NCBI GenBank assembly: GCA_015499985.1
Contig: JAAAUF010000629.1
Span: 1-24,885, forward strand
DNA: 24,885 bases
Origin: Haplosporangium gracile
Lineage: Eukaryota > Mortierellomycota > Mortierellomycetes > Mortierellales > Mortierellaceae
Direction of reading: 5' to 3'
Positions 10,840 through 19,574 of the stretch are shown piece after piece. Under the pieces are notes generated by a model. The model was not told the origin of the DNA, searched no databases, and saw only the letters and a list, made by a program, of their open reading frames with translations. Every line of letters starts with the position of its first letter. Position 1 is the stretch's first letter. The position numbers and the translations under genes are program-made.

Positions 10840-11525
10840 CAGCTGGTACAGGGCCTTGCACAATTTAAGAGCGGCGCTTTTGTCTATCATATCCATGCAA
10901 CTGAGCCTTTTATAAACAAAGTGTAACAGGTAGAATAGATGCCGATATGTCACTTTGTTCCGCACGCGCCTGGCCGTCCATCCGCCTTCTGGTCAGTATC
11001 GTGTGACTTGTCTTTATAAGTAAAATAAACGATCACATTACTACCATGTCGTATCTATCTATGGCAAAAAATTTTCAATCCAGCGAATCCAGATTATTTT
11101 TTTTTTTCTCGCAGACACAAAAGGCGAATTGGTCCTTGAAGTTTGTTGTTTCCTTCTCTCTCGCACATTCCACAAAGGTAGACTACCAGGATGGTCATTC
11201 ACAATTCGACTCATTGGGATTCAGGGCACGCTTCTAAGGATCAGCTCTTGACGGCAACTACAACACTCTTTCTGGACAACAGCTACTACAAATACAACAA
11301 ACGACAAAAACGAAAAGGATACACCTCATCACTCTCAAATGAATGACGCGCGCGAGCAATCCAGTTTACACCCGATGTTCTTGGATCTGGATTCTTGAGA
11401 AATCAATACAACTACTAATACAACAACAGGAAGCATAGACAACGACATCTCTACGTTGGCAGTGATGATTCAGATCAACTTACCAACAATCTGTTTTTTA
11501 CTTCATTCAAACAGAATTATTCAAA
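10840..11525 (+). other. Upstream region of RPS13
   Basis: There is no clear gene. The stretch is AT-rich with a T tract at about 11096-11108. The sequence CAAACAG ends at 11516, ten bases before the start codon, after a T-rich stretch. It resembles a 3' splice site, so a 5' UTR intron is possible, but I could not identify its donor. Confidence 0.35.
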
Positions 11526-12438
11526 ATGGGTCGCATGCACAGCAGTGGTAAGGGTATCTCGAGCTCCGCTCTCCCCTACAAGCGTTCTCCTCCTTCCTGG
11601 TTGAAGACCTCCCCCGAGGATGTCTGCGACTCGATCTTCAAGCTCGCCAAGAAGGGTATGACCCCCTCCCAGATCGGTGTCATCCTCCGTGACTCCCAGG
11701 GTATCGCCCAGGTCAAGAACGTCACCGGTAACAAGATTCTCCGTATCTTGAAGTCCAACGGCCTCGCCCCCGAGATCCCCGAGGATCTCTACCACTTGAT
11801 CAAGAAGGCTGTCGCCGTCCGCAAGCACCTCGAGCGCAACCGCAAGGATTGCGATGGCAAGTTCCGCCTCATTTTGATCGAGTCCCGTATCCACCGTCTT
11901 GCCCGTTACTACAAGACCGCTGGCCAGCTCCCTCCTACCTGGAAATAGTACCATGTCGTTCCATCGGGTTTTTATGCTCACTTGCTTTTGCTTGACATGT
12001 TTGCATTTTTTTTTGTTTCTCGTATACCCTCCTCTCTATTTGCCCTTCCCTTTACTTTCTTTTTTCTTTACAAACGTTCTTTTCATTTTTGTCTTTGGAC
12101 GAAATGGAGTCGTTTTCTTTCGGACAGTACGCAGAGTGCTAATGGAGTGCGATCCTTGTCGGGAGTCAATCAACTTGTTCTTTTTTGCATCGAGGGGAAG
12201 AAAGCTACGGGTGTCTTTGTCCTTTGAGTCAGGGCACTTGACGACGTTTTCTTTTTCTCTTCGTGGAAGCAAGCTTGGTGCTGCTCCTGACTTGGACTTA
12301 ATCTCTGCTCGGTATTGGTCTGTGATTCTCCTTTTCACTTTTGCAAAGCGACTGCTGTACTATATTAACCATTTGCTCCTTTTTTTGTCTTTGCAACCTA
12401 ATAGCGAGTCCGCCACCGCCTCCGCCCTCGTTGCCTAA
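11526..12438 (+). CDS. RPS13: 40S ribosomal protein S13 (uS15), 2 exons
   Basis: The exons are 11526-11947 and 12405-12438 (456 nt, 151 residues, the normal length of the family). It is a universal small-subunit protein that binds 18S rRNA. The sequence is almost unchanged from other eukaryotes: [18 protein letters not shown] at the start, [53 protein letters not shown], and the C-terminal [13 protein letters not shown]. The last intron (457 nt) splits the Tyr codon as TA|C. Unspliced, the mRNA reads TAG at that point, so a plain open frame stops at residue 140. The second exon codes only [10 protein letters not shown] and the stop. Codon use is strongly biased to C- and G-ending codons, as expected of a highly expressed gene. 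Confidence 0.97.
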
Positions 12439-12784
12439 ATTATTGTTTTTGAACAATAATCTACTGGGCACTTGGACACAGCCTCGTCTTGTCTTGGTCG
12501 CGCATTTCAATAAAACTGAAAAATCAACAGATGGGTCTCCCCAAGCCTTTTCAAGTGGATTTTTTTTTGGATTGTGGACAATGTGCGACGACAACACATG
12601 GACTGTCGATTTCAAGAGTGGGCGCGATATGAATGAAAATGTGGTCCTTGTGTTGAAGGAGTATTTTCGCGCAGGTTGAAAGTTTTTTTATGTTTGAGAG
12701 GTGTGATGACAGTTAATCACTTACCGAGAAAACCCATGTGGTTATTTTGTATTTCACACTGGCTGACCTCTCAAACGAAAAACT
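12439..12784. other. RPS13 3' region, no gene seen
   Basis: Apart from the AATAAA at 12509-12514, I see no feature. The open frame over 12341-12679 on the + strand begins inside the RPS13 intron, runs across its last exon in another frame, and is not taken as coding. Confidence 0.4.
12509..12514 (+). terminator. Candidate polyadenylation signal of RPS13
   Basis: AATAAA lies 71 bases after the RPS13 stop codon on the same strand. The cleavage site is not identified. Confidence 0.5.
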
Positions 12785-13100
12785 TCAATTACTTTTGCGT
12801 GTGCTTCTTTCGAAGAGGGACTTGAGCCTGGGGTCTGGGTTCAGATTTGGGGTACGGGGTGGTGTTGTGTCTTTTGTGTACTTGGGAGGGTTCGGTCTCT
12901 TGTAAAACTTTTTTGCTTTTCTTCCTTCTCTTTGAGCTGTTTGTTTGTCAAACGGCATGTCCTGCGGTTGGACTACTGAAAGGAAGAAGTGAAAAAATAA
13001 AGTGGAAGTGGAGACGATCCTTGTCCAATAGTTCACAGAGACTTTCATTGACATCGGGGATAGGGTTGAAAAGAGAGGAGGGAGGGGAACCATGAAGTAA
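12785..13100 (-). CDS. Possible small or partial - strand gene, unrecognised
   Basis: A 3' exon at 12785-12976 reads a basic, Pro- and Lys-rich sequence including FYKRPNPPKYTKD and PRLKSLFERS, ending in TGA at 12785. It is preceded by TTTCAG after a T/C-rich tract. A 60-nt intron (12977-13036, GTGAAC donor) would join it in frame to an upstream segment reading NPIPDVNESL. No start codon can be assigned: in this frame the sequence runs upstream into AT-rich DNA just below the Etr1 stop at 13183. If translated from the internal Met, the 3' exon alone gives 57 residues. It could be a small gene, an exon of an unusual Etr1 transcript, or chance within the Etr1 3' UTR. I do not recognise the family. 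Confidence 0.3.
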
Positions 13101-13182
13101 AATAAAAAACAATTCAAAACACAAAAGCACAATCAAATTTCCTATGTAATCATTGTTCATGTTCCAATCTTTATCAATACGT

Positions 13183-14983
13183 CTACTCCATAAGGAAAAC
13201 CTGTTTACCATGCCCGCCACCTGCCGCCCTCCCAACAGCATCCAGCAACCTCTCCTCCAAAACCTTCATATCAACCGTCGTAACACTCCATTGATTCCTC
13301 GTACATTCAACCTCTTCAAACTGGCCCTTCTTCATAACCTCAACAACGCGATCAATCATTTCCTGCCGCTCTGCGGTGGAGTGGGTATCGTTCCAGGCGG
13401 TGAGCCAGAAACCTGAGGCGTGGACGTTTTTGAAGATTTGGAGACTTGCGGGGAGGATGAGAGGTTGACGGGACATGGCGCCGTATGTTATCAAATGGCC
13501 ATTCTTGCTATTTTTTTTTGGTGAAAAGGAGGGAAGAAGTGAGATAAAACAAGAGCAGGGGCGTTAGGTAGGACGCTAATAATTCATTCATGCACACTCA
13601 CAACAAAACAGAAAAATATTCGCACATGTAAATAATGGCGCATGCCCTATGTAATGTACCTGAGGAGGCGAGCCATCTCGGTGGTAGGTTTACCACCAAC
13701 ACAATTGAAAGCCAGTTTGACTTCATGACCCTTTGTCCAGGACTTTACAAGTTCTTTGGTTTCCAATTTCCCAAGCTGGTCATCGGTCAGGATATGGGTT
13801 GCTCCAAGTTTCGTCAAACGGGCGGCGACTTGTTCGTGGCCGGGTCGGTTGCGGATGATATTGATGGTCTTGACGCCCAGGGGTTTTGCAAGCTGGATGA
13901 CTGCCTCGCCCACTCCTGAGTTTGCACCATTCTGGATCACATAGTCGCCTGTGTGTCATTGTTTCGTGTAAGTGAAGGGAGAAGAGTCAGGTAGTTTTGT
14001 CAGTGTCCGTTTCTTTCCTGTTGTTTCCGAAAACTTGGCTCCACATTTTTTTTTTTTTTTTCGTTCTATGTGCTTACCTGAAGAAAGCTGTCTAAAATCC
14101 CGGAGCATCCTATAAGCAGTACACGGGTTAACCGTCAAGGTCGCCAACTGGACAACATCCAGATCCGACGAATCCCCACCCTCCGTCATCTTCTCCACCG
14201 CCCTAACCTTTGTCAAATCCTTGGCCAGAAAGTTTCCATGCGACCGCCAGGTGCCCAACCCTGCAGATCCCATGACCACCCAGTCGCCGACTTTAAAGTG
14301 CGACGAGGCTTTGGATCCAACTTTTGTCACCTTGGCGACGCCCTCGTTGCCGCCAACTGCTACCGGTGGGTTGTTGTTGTTGTTGGTGGAAGAAGATGTA
14401 GAGTAGAGGTGGGTGGTCATGGGGGGTTTGAGAGGGTAGACACCTTCGACTTGGTTGATATCCGCCGGGTTGATGGGAGATGCCAGGAACTGGACTTGGA
14501 CGGCGTCTTCTCCTGGCGGTGCCAATATATGCTTCAGCACTCTGTTTGTTCCGCATCACAAGATAGATATTAAATAGAAATATGAAAGACTCGTTAGAAT
14601 ATTTGTTGGTGTCTATATGTATGTCAGATATCAATGCTTGTAAAATAATAGAGCGAGGAAAGAGACAACAGAGAGAGAAAGAGAGGGAAGAGAAATCGTT
14701 ACTTGAGTACTTCGGTGGGACGACCGTATTCGGAGTACACGAGTGCGGTTGCGCGGGTTAAGTCCTTGAACCCATTACTTCCTCCCGAGGACGTAGAGGA
14801 CAGGAACCTCCTCTGTGATACCATTGTTGTTGCTGCTGGGGCTGTTATGTGGTGGAAGGACTTTGTGGTCAGAGGCCTGGTGAGGGCGCGGGGGATGGGG
14901 CTGTGAAGTGTAGTTGTCCTGCGCGATATGACTGACAGCGAGGGCGCTACGACCTTTGACGCGTGCATTGCGCGTGTTGCCAT
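13183..14983 (-). CDS. ETR1: Mitochondrial trans-2-enoyl thioester reductase (Etr1/MECR), 4 exons
   Basis: In transcription order the exons are 14703-14983, 14078-14541, 13660-13948 and 13183-13507 (1359 nt, 452 residues). All introns (161, 129 and 152 nt) have GT...AG ends and matching phases. The enzyme is an NADPH-dependent medium-chain reductase that carries out the last step of each mitochondrial fatty acid synthesis cycle, reducing trans-2-enoyl-ACP and so supplying lipoic acid precursors. Visible are the INPADINQVEGVYP segment with the family's catalytic Tyr at 129, GGNEG at 157-161, the NADPH-binding NGANSGVGE at 255-263, and the typical C-terminus KQVFLME. The first 73 residues lack acidic residues and are rich in Arg, Ser, Thr and Ala, ending in an RRF-LSS type site near 58-63, as expected of a mitochondrial presequence. 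The ATG at 14983 was chosen because the more upstream frame is low-complexity. Confidence 0.93.
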
Positions 14984-15297
14984 GACGATTTGTGGAAGTA
15001 GGTGATGAGTGGAGCTGAATGTTGTATTGATTTTCTTGTTTTTGATGGGTCGAAGGGCTCCTGAATCCTTTGCTTCTAAGTTTCTTGATTCTGTTAAAAG
15101 GGTGGTGAAGAAATGAGAAGACAGGGAAGTGATCTTTTTTGCCCGCGTGTGAACGTTTTTTTTTTTTTTTTTTTTTTGTCGAAGGACTGACAATGGCCCA
15201 TGGGATATTGACTGCTTTTTTGTTTTATTTTTTTTTTTGCGACGATGGGGGTATGGTCATTTGAAGATACAAAAGAAGGAAGGAAGGAGATATTAAA
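14984..15297 (-). other. Gap between copper radical oxidase and Etr1
   Basis: This 314-bp tandem gap holds the copper radical oxidase 3' UTR and the Etr1 promoter. Two long T tracts (about 15158-15177 and 15227-15238) dominate it. TTTATT at 15224-15229 reads AATAAA on the - strand, 69 bases after the oxidase stop codon, and is a candidate polyadenylation signal. No TATA box was seen. Confidence 0.45.
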
Positions 15298-17804
15298 TTA
15301 CTGGACGCGGACCCATGTGCCCTCGCTAGGGACGCCGTTCTCAACAACAATCATCTGGTACCACCCAGGAGGCGTCAACGCACCGTCTCTAGGCCCCTTC
15401 ACCTTCAACCTATCTAATCCATTCTCCCCATGCGGTACATACCCAACAATCTCCAACCCAACCAACCGATGGCTCATATGTGTCGAGTGTGTCACAAACC
15501 CGCCATTCAACAGGTTCACTTGCACCCTCGACGGCTTGTTACCAACATTGTCTCCTTTAGGAGTAAGTACCTGGGCCTCGGAAGCGACAAACCCGCTATA
15601 GAACTTGACCTCGACTTCAAAGACAGTGTCGAATAAGATCACATTCTCGGACGTGTCGCCGTCGCCCTGGCCGCGTTCTGGATTGGCATTAGTCTCTTGA
15701 AGGATTTGGATGGAGAGGGCTTTGGGTTTGTTGATGGTGCGACCGATGGTGGTCTCGGCTTTGAGGAGTGGGCGAGGGGTATCAGTAAACATGTATCCGG
15801 GGGAGAACATCTCAACGCGGTATTCGACTGGGAATTCGGACCATTCCAAGGTGTTTACGTTTGGATTTGAGCCGGCGATCATGACACGGCCGTCGAGGAT
15901 GGGCATGGCGATAGAGTGGTATAGTCGAGGGATGTAGGATGGGCTCTGGATCGTAAAGCGCGAATTTGCTTGGACGGTCTCGGCGGAATCCCAGGGTTGG
16001 TACCGAATGGGTCTCAACACTGGATCCTTGGCACGTCCATACCCAGCAGTGCCCGTGTTGGCACCATTGAAGATCATTACCGACCCGTCTGGGAGCAAAG
16101 TCAAATCTGGCATCATACGGCCCATAGGCATATCCTCCATGATCCAATCCGCATCCTTGGCCAAGGGCTTGATACGTCCACATTGATCTTGTCCTTTACC
16201 ACGGGAAGAGAATGTGGTGGCGCCTCCACAGATGAGGATTTCTGGTTCGTAGTTGAATTCAGGGCGGAGGGGGAGGAGGACAGAGCCACCAGAGAGGGGG
16301 TAGTTGCGAGGTGGGCCGGGGAGTTCGGGAAGATTTTTGAGGATGGACCAGGTTTTTGTGGAGAAGATGATTGCACGGGTGTTTGCGAATATGAACAGGT
16401 TCCCGTCCGGGAGCAGATGCGCCATCTATTACAAGGAGACGTATAAAAAAAACCCCCCCTCCCGTGCATGGTTAGCATCCTTGGAACATGTAATGGTGCG
16501 TAACAACATAGTTCAAGAATAACAAAGACGACCAAGAAAGAAAAAAAGTACTTACAGGGTACAAGTTATAGGGCAATGTCTCATCCAAGAACGCAAAATG
16601 TGTAGGGTTACTGGGTAAGGGAGGGTACAACTCCCAAGAGGGTACTCCAATCTCTTTATCGTTCATTGAAGCACCCTTGGTAGAACCACCCATAATAAAG
16701 AGACGACCGTCGGCAAGGGCCTCGACCGTCGGGTACCAACGCCCGGCCTTGAGGGTGATGTCGCTGCGGATGTCCCAGTCACAGCGAGAGTTGGTTGCGT
16801 TACAGGAGGAGAGGAAGCGGAGAGAGTTCCAGCCCTCGTTTGTGTCTGCCTGTGCTTCTGCACCGCCTAGGGAGACGATCGTCTAATTTTTTAGTGGTTG
16901 GAGGGTTGGAAGGGAAAGAGGGGAAGGGAAATTTAGTTGATTAGGTAGGAAAGGTTGAAATATGAATAAATCAATCAGAAAATGTCGGTTCTGCATCAAA
17001 TTCGTATCTCTCTATTAAGAAGAGAACAAAACTTACACCATCGGGACGGTATCCACCCGCAGAACAGAACTGGTTCGTCTTTGTATAAAGCGGTCTAAAA
17101 GTCGACTTGTCTATATCGTACTCGACCGAAAACGAAAACTTTTTCGCATTCTCTGTCAGAAACGCGTGTGTGTTCTTCTCGACCTTTTCCAAAAAGACAA
17201 TCTTGTTGGTGTTGGGGACCAAAATCCCATGCATCGCGCTGACGCCAGAGACGCCGACAAGGTCCCATTGGCCAAGGTGACGACTTGTTCCTTGGTATTG
17301 GAAGCGGAGCTGCTCGTCGTCTTCGTTGGCGGTGTGTCCTGTTGTTGGTGGAGAGGGGTTTTTTCCTATTGCTTGTCCTAAGTTGGCGCCGACTTTCTTG
17401 GCGGCAAAGGAGTAGACGCTTACTAACATCGAAGCCAATGCTCCCTTCTGTCCTTCTGCCTTCTGCATAGGCTCATCTCCCTGTTCCTTTCTCGCATCCT
17501 CCTCCTCCATCAAAGTATTGAAATTTGCAAGTCGGTCCTGCTCCTGCTGATGCTGATTCTCTTCACTCCCCCGGAAGTGATACCGGTTGTTGTCATTATT
17601 AATCCTGACGAAACTGGTAAGCGAATCGAATAAGGAAGAGGCATCTGCTGCGACGATTAATGATCCTGACGATTGTGATGATGAAGGAGAAGAAGAGAGG
17701 ACGAGGAGAGCTCCTAAAAGGATCTGAGTAGTTGCTTGGCCTAGGGAGAGAATTGTGTTGCGGTGACGGTGAGGTGCGCCAGACTTGTGGCGGAGGAGGA
17801 CCAT
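15298..17804 (-). CDS. Copper radical oxidase (glyoxal oxidase family), 3 exons
   Basis: In transcription order the exons are 17037-17804, 16556-16882 and 15298-16425 (2223 nt, 740 residues). Introns of 154 and 130 nt are in phase 0. These secreted enzymes oxidise aldehydes or alcohols with O2 and release H2O2, using one copper ion and a Tyr-Cys cross-link radical. By comparison with glyoxal oxidase, the cofactor residues are Cys247 in FCSAGG, Tyr306 in GRWYP, Tyr534-His535 in PRLYHS and His678 in FVTHSTH, so all five are present. The order is a hydrophobic segment (about 17-38), a low-complexity Gln/Glu/Lys-rich stretch to about 177, a kelch-like Glyoxal_oxid_N domain, and a C-terminal DUF1929 domain. 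The start at 17804 gives a basic n-region before the hydrophobic stretch, consistent with a signal peptide or a membrane anchor. The substrate is not predictable. Confidence 0.9.
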
Positions 17805-18936
17805 TGTGCTATGATGGGATGAGGTGAGGAGGTATAGTGAAAGGGTATGGGTAAGAAAGGAAAGGAGAGGGTGTCGGTAGAGGTAGGGTGGTGAGTAAAG
17901 GAGGGTATATGATCTGATAGAGAAAAAGAAAAGAAAAGAGAAAAAGTGAAAGGCACGAAAAAGAGGCAGAACGCAAGGCATGATAGGAAGAAGGGAGAAA
18001 AAAAGTGCAGATCGACGTTTCTTCCGATTCCTGTTGGTGCTAAGATACAGAGAGAGTAAGAGAGATCCGGTTTTACGATCGTGTAAAAGAAGAATTGAAG
18101 CGGCCAATCTGCACCGTTCAATCGGCAATGCATATGTCGATGTCGTTGACTAATGCTTTCTTTTAGGACTAGTTGAATGGCACATTCCATATCCTTCCTG
18201 TTAATCTTAGAAAAGAAAAGAAGCAACGAAAGGAAAGGAAAAATTACCAAGGGATGAATTTGCATTTGAGTGTGGAGGGTTTGTTGGGGGGAAGGTGTGC
18301 ACAGACAGCGTCATGGAGAGGAGATCGGTGCTATCAAATACAAATAAAACGACCGTTGACTGTTGACTGGAAGGGAACATGGTGGCTACGGATAACGACC
18401 AAAAAACAATGGCCATCTTAAATAACAATATAGAACGCGGGGCGGTTCTTTCACAGACTCTGGCTAGCAGCCACGTACAATCTAGGTCTGTGTGTGTGTG
18501 TGTACGTGAAGGTCCCTTTCATTAATCCCATCATCATTATTCAATCCCGGGCGATTAGTGATTGTGTATTTGGGATTTCAGACAACGACCGACCTGATTT
18601 GATCTGACGAAAGGAACCGACCCTATCCAGGTTGTCCGTTGTCCGGTGTATTCCCCGGAGAGCAATTGAGAACTACTCGAAGTGTTTGAGGTAAACAGTA
18701 GCTGGGACAGTATGTGTGGGAGAGGGAGAGGGAGAGGGAGAGGGAAAGAGAGACCCGATCAATGATGAGGTGGGTTGGTCGCGTGATGTTTCTGCAGAAC
18801 AACATGCTTTCTAAACATGCAAAAGGCAAGGGAAAACAATAGACGGAAGTGCAGCCATGCAACTGAAAGCATGTCGACGGGGAAGGATGTCGTCTAGGCG
18901 TGGGATAGATAACAATACGCTGGAAAGAAGGGAGTC

Positions 18937-18971
<35 letters not shown>
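18937..18971 (+). repeat. GACA tetranucleotide microsatellite
   Basis: The four-base unit GACA is repeated without interruption for about 35 bases. It lies in the intergenic region between the copper radical oxidase and coiled-coil genes. Confidence 0.9.
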
Positions 18972-19349
18972 TTCTTCTTTTTGCGCCAGAGCATGATTGA
19001 CCGACCACTCGTCTGGTGTCCCTTACCCTAACAGCGCGAATTTTTTTTATTTCTTGGAGCTTCTTTCTCCTTCCTTCTTTTTCTCTTTCCTTTTTCTCCT
19101 TCTCTTTATCCCCTTCTCCTCCCTCCCTCCCCTTCGCGTCTCTTCTTATTGCTTTCTTTGCTTGCCTCCTCTTTTCTTGTCTGGTCCAACACCCATAGAG
19201 CAAAAGAGCGCATACAACAGGTAACATGTTGTCAACAACAGCTACAGCAAGACCTACTCACTTGCTCGCTCATTCATTCCATTGCAAGGCTGATCACTCG
19301 ACTGGATCAGACAAGAGCAAGCAAAGAAGGTCATCAGCTGGACAAAGGA

Positions 19350-19370
19350 AACACACACACACACACACAC
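19350..19370 (+). repeat. AC dinucleotide microsatellite
   Basis: An uninterrupted AC repeat of about ten units lies about 200 bases before the coiled-coil gene's start codon. It may fall in its promoter or 5' UTR. Confidence 0.85.
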
Positions 19371-19574
19371 GAGCACAGACAACAACAACAACAGACAAAC
19401 TACGACTCATCTTGACGACACTGTACCATTAGGAAGAAGACGACCAAGAGAACAATAGCTAGACAAGACAGGACTAACATCACTCTACGTGTTCTGCCAT
19501 CTGCTCTCATTCCATAGATCTCTCGTCCCGTTTGTCATCTCGGATCGATCATCAGATCAGCTTAACAAAACACA

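Larger units (their letters stand above)
17805..19574. other. Divergent intergenic region rich in microsatellites
   Basis: This 1.8 kb separates the copper radical oxidase (-) from the coiled-coil gene (+) and should hold both promoters. I see no convincing gene. It contains GT (18488-18503), GAGAGG (18717-18750), GACA (18937-18971) and AC (19350-19370) repeats, and a CT-rich block (19056-19180). TTACCCTAAC at 19023-19032 resembles a telobox. Confidence 0.5.

Noticed and set aside
11948..12404. Possible snoRNA in the RPS13 intron
   Set aside because: RPS13 introns host box C/D snoRNAs in some animals, but I found no convincing C box and D box pair with closing stem.
11899..12438. A 179-residue + strand frame across the RPS13 intron
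   Set aside because: It starts in the RPS13 exon in another frame and is mostly intron sequence. Its last residues (SATASALVA) are the true RPS13 end, reached by splicing.
16677..16886. + strand frames opposite the copper radical oxidase exons
   Set aside because: The - strand frame carries the conserved cofactor residues and matching splice phases, so the opposite frames are shadows.
5686..17804. A biosynthetic cluster of FAD monooxygenase, Etr1 and copper radical oxidase
   Set aside because: RPS13 lies between them, Etr1 is a housekeeping mitochondrial enzyme, and there is no backbone synthase, transporter or regulator.
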